Shown: in pieces, positions 8,794 through 15,349 of the stretch | Position numbering within the stretch: position 1 is the stretch's first letter | Layout of the letters: each line of letters begins with the position of its first letter | DNA from: Candidatus Acidiferrum typicum | Lineage (GTDB): Bacteria > Acidobacteriota > Terriglobia > Acidiferrales > UBA7541 | Assembly: GCA_025463055.1 (NCBI GenBank) | Contig: JAOAPV010000119.1 | Location: 38,077 to 102,076, forward strand | DNA: 64,000 bases | Reading direction: 5' to 3' | Position numbers and translations under genes: made by a program | Notes under the pieces: model-generated | Seen by the model: the letters and a program-made list of their open reading frames with translations, nothing else | Databases searched by the model: none | Told to the model about the DNA's origin: nothing

Positions 8794-9615
8794 TCACTTT
8801 TTAGAATAGTCTGGTTTGTTCAACTCCAGCCTCCATACAGGACCTTCCGCGTAAAGTGGCCCTTCAAATTGGACGAAGACTGGAGCTTCGCTCTTGATGA
8901 CCCAGAGATGTATATCTGGCGGTTGTTTACCTACGACCGGAGCCACAACCCCGGCCACGCCGGGGATATCCACCTTCACAACAAAATGCTGCGCCTTGTA
9001 GCTGAGGAGGTCCACCGAAAAGGTGTCTTCACCTTGTGGAGAGATGTTGAGCTTTACGAGCCTTGCTTTTGATGAGGCCGCCACCATCGATATAGTCGTT
9101 TGCGGAACAGTTGGTTCAATGTTCTTGACCAGCGTGAAAATGAGACCGTTGGAGACGTCCTCGGGCAGGTCAAGGTGCTGAGTCTTGACCTTCTCTTTCC
9201 CGTTCTCCATGGTCCGCACCGTAATCTGTTCGGTTATGGCGTCGATCGATGTATCCGTCTGTTGCTTGAACGAAGGGCCTTTTTGGACGATGCGGTCACT
9301 CAGAAGACGGAAACGGCCACGCTGCCAGTAGACGGTTGTTTCTTCATAGAACGAACCATCTTTGAAGCGAAAGGTCAGATCGGAGGTTACTCGACCGCCT
9401 TTGACTATCTGCTTGAGGTCACCATCCGCGATTGGGGTTCCATCCAGTGTGCGCAGCACGAGAAAACCATGGGTTACGCCTTCGAGATGACGGACTGGTA
9501 TCTGTTCCGCAAGTAGCGCGGTCGGATGGAATGCGCAGACGGCGAGGGCTGCGAGAAGGCTGGGCAGGAGCTGCTGCATCTGGATTTTGTGGAACGAAAA
9601 TATCGAAGAAAGCAT
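8794..9615 (-). CDS. Secreted protein of unknown function
   Basis: This is a protein of about 273 residues with an N-terminal signal (LLPSLLAALAVCAFHPTALLA) and a beta-rich remainder: SDLTFRFKDGSFYEETTVYW, a KVKTQHLDLPEDVSNGLIF segment, and a C-terminal FVQFEGPLYAEGPVWRLEL. I do not recognise the family. The start is uncertain: ATG at 9615 has AGGGG just upstream, while ATG at 9579 would leave a tidy signal peptide. It runs convergent to the transglutaminase-like gene with 83 bases between stops. Its upstream region contains the C-rich/TCTAAAGG repeat. Confidence 0.65.
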   Translation of the reverse strand: MLSSIFSFHKIQMQQLLPSLLAALAVCAFHPTALLAEQIPVRHLEGVTHGFLVLRTLDGTPIADGDLKQIVKGGRVTSDLTFRFKDGSFYEETTVYWQRGRFRLLSDRIVQKGPSFKQQTDTSIDAITEQITVRTMENGKEKVKTQHLDLPEDVSNGLIFTLVKNIEPTVPQTTISMVAASSKARLVKLNISPQGEDTFSVDLLSYKAQHFVVKVDIPGVAGVVAPVVGKQPPDIHLWVIKSEAPVFVQFEGPLYAEGPVWRLELNKPDYSKK

Positions 9616-10025
9616 CATTGCCCCTGCGGAATGGATGCCACGCGCGCTCGCTAGGACTTGGCGTGTCGACAACCCGACGGGCGGGTACCCCCTCCCCCCT
9701 ATTTCGCATAAGTGTTCATTCTAAAGGCAGTTAAAGTCATTTGTTTTGTTACACTTTTGCAAGTGTTCATTCTAAAGGTAGTTAGCGCGAGCAACGGACG
9801 GCCCAATTTAGGGGAAGCCTCAGATTAGATGCATACAGCTTTACAGACCGAGTAGATGAGGAGTTCTGGGAGAGACGGAGCGGCGCGGAGGCGTTTTGAA
9901 CTTTGCGCCGCGTGTGGAGTGCGATGATCATGGCTTAGATTACTCTGTTGGTAAACTCACCACAACTGTACGAAGGGACAAAAATGGGCTTCTGTACTAT
10001 TTTTTGCCCAGGAGGGCTAACGGCG
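9616..10025. other. Repeat-bearing intergenic region
   Basis: These 410 bases lie between the divergent secreted-protein and glyoxalase-fold genes. No gene is supported. The region contains the repeat locus at 9686-9784, described separately, and presumably the promoters of both genes. Confidence 0.6.
9686..9784 (+). repeat. C-rich tract plus AAGTG...TCTAAAGG repeat locus A
   Basis: A C-rich tract at 9686-9700 (ACCCCCTCCCCCCT core) is followed by two direct copies of a 24-base unit, AAGTGTTCATTCTAAAGGCA and then GTTA, at 9710-9733 and 9761-9784, differing at one base. The same C-rich tract and unit recur in inverted orientation at 47753-47902. It is an intergenic dispersed element of unknown function. 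Confidence 0.75.
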
Positions 10026-10577
10026 ATGACGGAAGCGGGAACTGGAGAGACGCGGAGAAAGACAGAATCAGACGGAGAAGATGAAGAAAGACCCACCCTC
10101 GCACAAACCGCGAGGATGGGGCACCCAGTCGGAGAGGCACGGAAAGCTGGCGCGATTGAGTTTGAAGGGGTTACGCCGATACTGCGGGTGGGGAGTTTGG
10201 CGGCGAGCATTGAATATTATGTGAAGGTGCTGGGGTTCAAGGTGGATTGGCAGGATCCGCGGATTATTGCGTCGGTTTCGCGGGGGCGTTGCCACATCAT
10301 GTTGTGCGAGGGCGATCAGGGACATGCGGGAGGTTGGGTGTGGATTGGCGTTGAGGCGATTGAGCCGCTGTTTGAGGAGTATCGGGCGGCGGGTGCGAAG
10401 GTGCGGCATGCGCCGACGAATTATTGGTGGGCGTACGAAATACAGATTGAGGATATCGATGGAAATGTGCTGCGAATTGGTGCGGAGCCTAAGGACGGTG
10501 TGCCGATGGGAGAATGGCTCGACGCGCGCGGAGACGTTTGGGTGAAGTCGGCGGGGGAGTGGGCGCGGAAGAAATAA
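10026..10577 (+). CDS. Glyoxalase/bleomycin-resistance (VOC) fold protein
   Basis: The core (from about residue 50) is a single VOC domain: EGVTPILRVGSLAASIEYYV, KVLGFKVDW, RGRCHIMLCEGDQG, and the closing YEIQIEDIDGNVLRIG. The family includes glyoxalases, dioxygenases and antibiotic-binding proteins; no substrate can be read. ATG at 10026 has GGAGGG nine bases upstream and gives 183 residues. The first 45 residues, however, are polar, unlike the family, and are partly encoded by a dispersed hairpin repeat (10085-10128). A later start such as 10116 is therefore possible but lacks a good ribosome site. Confidence 0.75.
   Translation: MTEAGTGETRRKTESDGEDEERPTLAQTARMGHPVGEARKAGAIEFEGVTPILRVGSLAASIEYYVKVLGFKVDWQDPRIIASVSRGRCHIMLCEGDQGHAGGWVWIGVEAIEPLFEEYRAAGAKVRHAPTNYWWAYEIQIEDIDGNVLRIGAEPKDGVPMGEWLDARGDVWVKSAGEWARKK
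10085..10130 (+). repeat. CCCTTGC/GCAAGG hairpin repeat, copy 1 (inside a CDS 5' part)
   Basis: AAGACCCACCCTCGCACAAA followed by a GCGAGGATGGGGCACCC arm forms a stem with one C/A mismatch. Copies of the same layout lie at 10628, 12649 and 13642, with related ones at 11582, 13561 and 14334. Here it falls in frame within the 5' part of the glyoxalase-fold gene. Confidence 0.7.
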
Positions 10578-10627
10578 GACTCAGACTCACACTCTGCAAA
10601 ATGGCCGACGAGGGCGCCTACCAAAAG

Positions 10628-10690
10628 AGAGACCCACCCTTGCCTGCCTGCGGCGGGCAGGCACAAACCAAGGATGAAGCACGCGCACCA
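10628..10690 (+). repeat. Hairpin repeat with nested palindrome
   Basis: This copy of the GACCCACCCTTGC...ACAAACC...AAGGATG repeat is interrupted by a palindrome at 10641-10663 (GCCTGCC, spacer GCGGC-like, GGCAGGC). Removing about 19 bases restores the consensus TTGCACAAACC. It lies in the gap between the glyoxalase-fold and cytochrome stop codons. Confidence 0.6.
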
Positions 10691-10695
10691 GGCGA

Positions 10696-11538
10696 TTAGT
10701 ATTTGTTGAATCTCGGATTGTATTTGGGGCGCGGCTTGGTGTGGATATATGAAGACACGTCGAACGCCTGCTGCGGCGTCAAGGAAGAAGGAAGGACGCG
10801 TGCCAGCCCTACCGCTTCGGGCGACCCCGGACTCGTCGGCGGCATATTTTTGACTACAAAAGCGGCCATGTTTTCTATCCCGTACATACCAGCCCCATCG
10901 TTAAATGATTCCGGACCCCAGAGCGGAGGCATGGTCGAACCGACGCCGGCCCCATCGGCGCCATGACACGCTGCGCACTTCGTCGCATATATCGCTTCTC
11001 CTCTTTGAGGATTACCATTCAAGGCTGGAAGTTTGATAAGGCCACGGCCGGAAGACCCTGTGCCGCCATCCTTCTGGGGGGATAGAGATTCGATGTAGGC
11101 GATCATCGCGGCCATGTCTTTTCCGTTTTCCGGAAGCGGACGCCCATTTTCGCTGCGGATGAAACATTCGTCGATGCGATCTTTCAGTGAAATCATTCGC
11201 TTGGCGCGCTGACTAAACTCTGGAAACAGCGGTGCGATTCCGATCATGGGAGCGGCGTAGGGAGTGGTGCCGTCGTTTAGGTGGCAACTGTTGCAAGCCA
11301 GACGAGCTCCGACGTAGAGCTTTGCCTCATTCGGTGTGTCGTGGAAAATGCGCTTACCGAGCGCACTCAAGTCTTCAGCAGATTGTCTGGCAGAAGCTGC
11401 GGAATGCGGTATCTCGGCGTTGGTGATCGCCGTCTGCGACTGTGCGCGGACTAACGCGGCTGGTCCGGTCATCGTCAGGGTCAAAACTGCGAATGGCGCG
11501 AGAGCGTGAAAAGGGCGAAATATACTGGATGGTGCCAA
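10696..11538 (-). CDS. Dihaem cytochrome c, TsdA-like
   Basis: Two class I haem-binding motifs are present, CNSCH and CAACH, 106 residues apart. The first domain carries GKRIFHDTPNEAKLYVG, LNDGTTPYAAPMIGI and LKDRIDECFIRSENGRPLP, as in thiosulfate dehydrogenase TsdA. The Cys in IDEC lies 43 residues after the first haem Cys, the same distance as the Cys haem ligand in Allochromatium TsdA. That favours thiosulfate/tetrathionate chemistry in the periplasm, though a generic electron-transfer role is possible. The start is uncertain: TTG at 11538, after GAGAG, gives a signal peptide; the frame extends to 11625, but that part overlaps a hairpin repeat. Confidence 0.72.
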   Translation of the reverse strand: MAPSSIFRPFHALAPFAVLTLTMTGPAALVRAQSQTAITNAEIPHSAASARQSAEDLSALGKRIFHDTPNEAKLYVGARLACNSCHLNDGTTPYAAPMIGIAPLFPEFSQRAKRMISLKDRIDECFIRSENGRPLPENGKDMAAMIAYIESLSPQKDGGTGSSGRGLIKLPALNGNPQRGEAIYATKCAACHGADGAGVGSTMPPLWGPESFNDGAGMYGIENMAAFVVKNMPPTSPGSPEAVGLARVLPSSLTPQQAFDVSSYIHTKPRPKYNPRFNKY

Positions 11539-11581
11539 AGTAGCTCTCTCTGAGCGCGGCTTTCTCGACCTTACTAGGCTG

Positions 11582-11630
11582 AACCAAAACCGCACTCTTT
11601 GCAAACGCCATAAAGAGGGCGCCACCCGGC
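11582..11630 (+). repeat. CCGCAC(T)CTTTGC hairpin repeat, diverged copy
   Basis: AAAACCGCACTCTTTGCAAA followed by AAAGAGGGCGCCACCCGGC is a diverged member of the hairpin family at 13561 and 14334, all ending in a CACCCGGC box. It sits between the oxidoreductase stop and the cytochrome gene start. Confidence 0.65.
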
Positions 11631-11654
11631 CACAATCGCTCCAGTACCGGCTTA

Positions 11655-12632
11655 TTAAGTGTCGTTACTATGCTCAACGGTTATTACGATTTTGCCTTGC
11701 GCGTGTCCTTCTGCGAGATAACGGAGAGCTTCCGCCGCGCCGCTTAATGGGTAACGTTTATCTATGACGGGTACGACTTTCCCGGCTGCAAGTAGATCTC
11801 CCAGAAAAGCTAAATCCTTCTGGTTTATTTTCGCTATAAAGAAACACATTTTCTTGTGCCCGATCCGTGACAGTAATGGGCCCAGTAACGCAACTTGGAG
11901 AGCTTGAACACCACTGCCGCCGGCCATGACATAAGTGCCGTCCTGACTTAGCGCACGGCTGTAATCGAAAATCGAATGATGTGCGTTCGCACCGAGAATC
12001 AGATCGTAACGCTGCCCACTTTTCGTAAAACCTTCCCGAGTGTAATCAATGACATGGTCTGCGCCAATCGATCGCGCGGTGTCCACATTCCTGGTGCTGC
12101 ACACGGCCGTGACCTCAGTGCCGAACGATTTGGCAATCTGGACCGCAAATGTGCCCACGCCGCCAGACGCGCCATCCACCAGAACTTTTTGGCCTGGCTG
12201 GATGTGTCCCTTATCACGAAGACCTTGAAGAACAGTGAGCGCTGCGATTGGTAAGGCTGCTGCGTTCTCAAACGAAGTGTTGGCTGGCTTCAGCGCCAGG
12301 TTATCTTCCTTAGCGCATACGTACTCGGCAAAGGCCCCTCGGCACGCGCCGAACACCGCGTCACCTGCTTTGAACTGGGTTACGTTTCTGCCAATCGCTT
12401 CCACTCGCCCTGCGATATCGTGGCCGGGGACCTTGCGTTTTGGTGCACGCAGCCCGCCGCTCATTAGGCGAAGGAAGAATGGTTTACCTCTCATGAGGTG
12501 CAGGTCAACCGGATTTACCGATGCCGCGTAAAGCTTTATCAAAACCTCATTTTCCGCGGGCGTGGGTGTTGCCATCTCCTTGAACTGCAGCACATCCGGT
12601 GGGCCGTATTGTGTGCATACAATTGCTTTCAT
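11655..12632 (-). CDS. NAD(P)-dependent quinone oxidoreductase-like protein (MDR family, zinc-free)
   Basis: This is a 325-residue medium-chain dehydrogenase/reductase beginning MKAIVCTQYGPPDVLQF. The substrate domain contains YAASVNPVDLHLMRG and KVPGHDIAGRVEAIG; the Rossmann domain has VLVDGASGGVGTFAVQIAK, a NADPH-type loop, and AVCSTRNVDTARSIGADHVIDY. Zinc-ligand positions are not conserved, as in QOR/reticulon-4-interacting-protein relatives. The ATG at 12632 is chosen over an open extension of 14 codons upstream. It is read towards the cytochrome gene; no specific substrate is evident. Confidence 0.85.
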   Translation of the reverse strand: MKAIVCTQYGPPDVLQFKEMATPTPAENEVLIKLYAASVNPVDLHLMRGKPFFLRLMSGGLRAPKRKVPGHDIAGRVEAIGRNVTQFKAGDAVFGACRGAFAEYVCAKEDNLALKPANTSFENAAALPIAALTVLQGLRDKGHIQPGQKVLVDGASGGVGTFAVQIAKSFGTEVTAVCSTRNVDTARSIGADHVIDYTREGFTKSGQRYDLILGANAHHSIFDYSRALSQDGTYVMAGGSGVQALQVALLGPLLSRIGHKKMCFFIAKINQKDLAFLGDLLAAGKVVPVIDKRYPLSGAAEALRYLAEGHAQGKIVITVEHSNDT

Positions 12633-12648
12633 AAAGTCCCGCAAAAGA

Positions 12649-12690
12649 ATGACCCTCCCTTGCACAAACCGCAAGGATGGGCACGCGGCC
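12649..12690 (+). repeat. CCCTTGC/GCAAGG hairpin repeat
   Basis: GACCCTCCCTTGCACAAACC followed by GCAAGGATGGGCACGCGG forms a stem-loop. It lies between the divergent oxidoreductase and TonB-C genes and ends about 30 bases before the latter start. Confidence 0.65.
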
Positions 12691-12721
12691 TCTTGTGCTA
12701 AGGTGTCAGCCGGAGGACGTC

Positions 12722-13546
12722 ATGAATCTGTCTGTCCTGGCAAGGCGGTTCCCCCTATTTGTCGCTGCCGTTTCTTGTTTTGCGTTCTGCGCCAGCACAT
12801 TTGGCGAGGCTACCGACCTGGAGAGTCTTGCGAAGGGTTTGAGCGGTGTGCTGCAAAGAGCGCAGGTCCAAACGGTTGTTATCGGTGACTTTCCTGGAAT
12901 TGGAGACGGAGTCAGTTTGCAGGGAGCTTTCCTGGCGGACCGGCTCTGGTTTGCTGTCCTTCAACAGGAGAAAGGCTTTCGGACGCTAAATCGAGGTGCT
13001 TTGCACCGGCAGCTTTATGCTCACGAGCTCTCCAACACTTCCTTCGAGCAAGCTCAAGTAGAGGCCGCACGTGGTCTGGGAGCTCAGGTTCTGATTGCGG
13101 GGAGGATCGAACGGCGCGCAAATGACCTGAACCTTGCGATTACTGCCGTCGATGTCTCGACCGGAAGGGATATCTCGCAGTGGATCTGGGTGGTTCCGCG
13201 GACCCCTTCTCTTGATACGCTTGCTCTCCAGCCGATTCAGGCGAGGGGACCGGTTTATGTGCTCCAGCAAGATGGCGTCAGCTCTCCTGACTGTGCTTAT
13301 TGCCCCTTCCCGAAATACAGTGAAGCGGCGCGTAAGAACAAGATTGAGGGAACCCTAGTTGTCGAGGCAATGATCGACCCATCTGGGCGGGCTACCAAAG
13401 TATGGGAGGTCCGAGGGCTTCCTGATGGATTGACGCAGCAGGCGGTGGATGCAGTTCGTCAGTGGCATTTCAAGTCCGCGCACGATGCTGATGGACGTGC
13501 GGTAAGTGTGATGGTTCCGGTGGACGTGACATTTCGGCTGATGTAA
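12722..13546 (+). CDS. Exported protein with FlgO/CsgG-like N-part and TonB C-terminal domain
   Basis: The start ATG at 12722 follows CGGAGGAC. The 274-residue protein has a signal peptide (FPLFVAAVSCFAFCASTFG). The middle region (TVVIGDF, RLWFAVLQQEKGFRTLNRG, AARGLGAQVLIAGRIER, LAITAVDVSTGRDI) looks like the alpha/beta fold of FlgO or CsgG-type lipoproteins. The C-terminal 80 residues match the TonB C-terminal domain: PKYSEAARKNKIEGTLVVEA, IDPSGRA, AVDAVRQWHF and a VDVTFRLM ending. It has no Pro-rich TonB spanning linker, so it is probably not an energy transducer in the classical sense. It may bind an outer-membrane or peptidoglycan partner. Confidence 0.65.
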   Translation: MNLSVLARRFPLFVAAVSCFAFCASTFGEATDLESLAKGLSGVLQRAQVQTVVIGDFPGIGDGVSLQGAFLADRLWFAVLQQEKGFRTLNRGALHRQLYAHELSNTSFEQAQVEAARGLGAQVLIAGRIERRANDLNLAITAVDVSTGRDISQWIWVVPRTPSLDTLALQPIQARGPVYVLQQDGVSSPDCAYCPFPKYSEAARKNKIEGTLVVEAMIDPSGRATKVWEVRGLPDGLTQQAVDAVRQWHFKSAHDADGRAVSVMVPVDVTFRLM

Positions 13547-13560
13547 AGGGGCATCTAGAA

Positions 13561-13610
13561 AGTCAAAAACCGCACCCTTTGCAAACGACGCAAAGAGTGC
13601 GGCACCCGGC
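13561..13610 (+). repeat. CCGCACCCTTTGC/GCAAAGAGTGCGG hairpin repeat
   Basis: A strong stem is formed by CCGCACCCTTTGC and GCAAAGAGTGCGG with a seven-base loop and a single C/A mismatch, followed by CACCCGGC. A nearly identical copy lies at 14334. It starts 14 bases after the TonB-C gene stop, where it could act as a processing or termination hairpin. Confidence 0.75.
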
Positions 13611-13641
13611 CCGTGCTCAGTCTTGATCGTGTGGAACGGAA

Positions 13642-13690
13642 AGAAAGACTCGCCCTTGCACACGCCGCGGGATGGGGCACCCGGCGCGCA
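13642..13690 (+). repeat. CCCTTGC/GCGGGATGGGGCACCC hairpin repeat
   Basis: GAAAGACTCGCCCTTGCACA followed by CGGGATGGGGCACCCGGCGC is another member of the hairpin family, about 30 bases after the previous one and about 50 before the DUF2846-like gene. Confidence 0.65.
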
Positions 13691-13736
13691 GGGGATGTGG
13701 CCGAAACCACATTTCTGGAGACCGCGTCCTACTTAC

Positions 13737-14291
13737 ATGGTGAGACTCATCCTCGTGGCGCTTCTTCTGGCTTCCCCTGGCTTTGCGACTCCTGGCTTTG
13801 CGCAAGATGATGCGGTCGCGGCGCGTGCCGCGGCGGGTTGCGGTCCGGAGCAGGTGAATTTCGAGGTGAAGGCCGATAAGAAACGGCACCCTGCGCCGCA
13901 ACCCGCCGCGGGCCAGGGGCTGGTTTATGTGTTTGCGGACGTGCCAGGAAACAATTACGGGGGCATCGCAGTTATAAGCGTCACTACGCGTGTGGGGATT
14001 GACGGCACTGGGGTCGGCGCCAACAACAATCACTCGTATTTTTTCTTTGCGGTAAGCCCCGGGGATCACCGGCTGTCCACGAATTGGCAATCGAGCCTCG
14101 CTAGCCGCTCGAAGGTGGCACAGGCGGTCACGCTCACGGCGGAGGCCGGTAAGATTTATTACTTCCGGACCAAGATGGCTTTCCCGGAGAACCGGGTAAT
14201 CATGAAATTGGAGCCGCTCGATCCTGCCGAAGGCCAGCTTCTTATCGCGTCCTCCGCGTTTAGCACACCCATGGTCCAACCCAAGAAGTAA
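13737..14291 (+). CDS. Exported DUF2846-like protein
   Basis: This 184-residue protein begins MVRLILVALLLASPGFATPG, a signal peptide, and then AQDDAVAARAAAGCG. The body contains QGLVYVFADVPGNNYGG, RVGIDGTGVGANNNHSYFFF, SPGDHRLSTNWQS and TAEAGKIYYFRTK, which is the layout of the DUF2846 beta-sandwich family (GDHEL-like and AGKxYY motifs). The function is unknown and the location probably periplasmic or outer membrane. The ATG at 13737 has only a distant GGAG upstream; the longer open frame crosses a repeat and is discounted. Hairpin repeats flank it on both sides. Confidence 0.7.
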   Translation: MVRLILVALLLASPGFATPGFAQDDAVAARAAAGCGPEQVNFEVKADKKRHPAPQPAAGQGLVYVFADVPGNNYGGIAVISVTTRVGIDGTGVGANNNHSYFFFAVSPGDHRLSTNWQSSLASRSKVAQAVTLTAEAGKIYYFRTKMAFPENRVIMKLEPLDPAEGQLLIASSAFSTPMVQPKK

Positions 14292-14333
14292 CGTATCAGC
14301 TGCACACCGCAGCGATTGGGCATCGGAGAGGAA

Positions 14334-14384
14334 AAGTCAAAAACCGCACCCTTTGCAAAAACCGCAAAGAGTGCGGCACCCGGC
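14334..14384 (+). repeat. CCGCACCCTTTGC/GCAAAGAGTGCGG hairpin repeat
   Basis: This is nearly identical to the copy at 13561, including the leading AAAAGTCAAAAA and trailing CACCCGGC. It lies about 43 bases after the DUF2846-like stop. Confidence 0.75.
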
Positions 14385-14446
14385 AGGATTAAATCTCAGT
14401 TCTTGCGTGCAGTCGAGCAAAAAATCCGAAGGGTGACAGCAGCAAA

Positions 14447-14465
14447 GCGCCCGCCACGGTCGGCG
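14447..14465 (-). repeat. Partial REP palindrome
   Basis: GCGCCCGCCACGGTCGGCG matches the first half of the REP copies at 14507 and 15239, then diverges before the GTAG foot. It lies about 60 bases from the full copy that overlaps the RAYT gene end. Confidence 0.6.
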
Positions 14466-14498
14466 AGTCCGAGGGAAATTCAGATAGGGTCGATGGCG

Positions 14499-15146
14499 TT
14501 ACAAAAGGCGCCCGCCACAGTCGGCGGCCGCTACGGGTGCACGTACATTTCGTGTTGCTGATTGTGTGGGTCTCGAGCGAACGTCAGGGTCGGCTGATCG
14601 GAGGGCCCCTGGCACGAATTCAAAGAGGCTGGATGGCGTCCTTGTTCCAAGGAGGGAGCCAGGGCGCATACGGCGCTGGAGTTTTCGGCCACATGCCGGT
14701 GAAGGAGCCGAGGAATGGATATTCTTCGGGTCGGCGGCATAGGCGGCGCGGACTGGATTCATCCAGATGTACCAGGCAACGTCGTCGGGCGAGTCGTTGC
14801 GGCGGAGGATGTGGTCGTAGAATTTTTTCTGCCAGAGAGGCTTTCCTGTTTTTCTCTCGAACGGTATGGATGTTTTGGTTCTAAAAGCCTTTATGAATTG
14901 GAGGAGATTGCTGGTTTGTTGGAGCCCCTCAGTGAGGAGATGAACGTGATTGGGCATCAGACAGAAGGCGTGAATAGCGAAGTCGTGGGACGCGGCGTCA
15001 GCACGAAGGATGTTTAGAAACCAATTGCAGATTCTGGGCGTGATGAAGATATTGCGGCGATTGGCGCAGCAGATTGTGACGAACGACCAGTTTTTGCCTA
15101 TGTATCTGTCTTGCGGTAGGCGAATGTTTTTGTGGTGGAAGGTCAT
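14499..15146 (-). mobile_element. REP-associated tyrosine transposase (RAYT, Y1/IS200-like fold)
   Basis: This protein of about 215 residues has the single-strand HUH/Y1 transposase signature: HAFCLMPNHVHLL gives the His-x-His metal site and KPLWQKKFYDHILR gives the nucleophilic Tyr, followed by WYIWMNPVRAA. The RDGxLR-like opening (DRYIGKNWSFVTICC) is typical of RAYTs. It is flanked on both sides by same-orientation copies of the REP palindrome (14507 and 15239), and its last codons run into the 14507 copy. The start ATG at 15146 is inferred; the frame continues to 15173. RAYTs are domesticated transposases thought to spread REP hairpins. Confidence 0.85.
14507..14540 (-). repeat. REP palindrome, copy 2 (overlaps RAYT 3' end)
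   Basis: Read on the minus strand it is GTAG at its foot, then CGGCCGCCGACTGTGGCGGG, the same hairpin as copy 1 with one change in the loop. It covers the last dozen codons of the RAYT gene. Confidence 0.75.
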
Positions 15147-15238
15147 GTGTAGGGACGGCCAGAGCGCAAACACATGCGAAATGACCGTTGGCGATCGTTT
15201 TCAGCCTATTGGAATAACGTTAGTGGCGCTAGAGCAAA

Positions 15239-15271
15239 GCGCCCGCCACGGTCGGCGGCCGCTACGGGTGC
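15239..15271 (-). repeat. REP palindrome, copy 3 (upstream of RAYT)
   Basis: Minus-strand GTAG followed by CGGCCGCCGACCGTGGCGGG, identical in core to copies 1 and 4. It lies about 90 bases upstream of the RAYT start and, with the copy at 14507, brackets the gene as a direct repeat. Confidence 0.78.
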
Positions 15272-15349
15272 CAATACATTCTGTGTTGCTGATTGTCGCG
15301 ATTTTCGACGATACATTTGGTGTTGATAAGCCGGAGACAAGAAGTTCGA

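Noticed and set aside
14499..15271. Complete IS200/IS605 insertion sequence
   Set aside because: The transposase is of the domesticated RAYT type, there is no tnpB, and the flanks are REP copies rather than IS ends.
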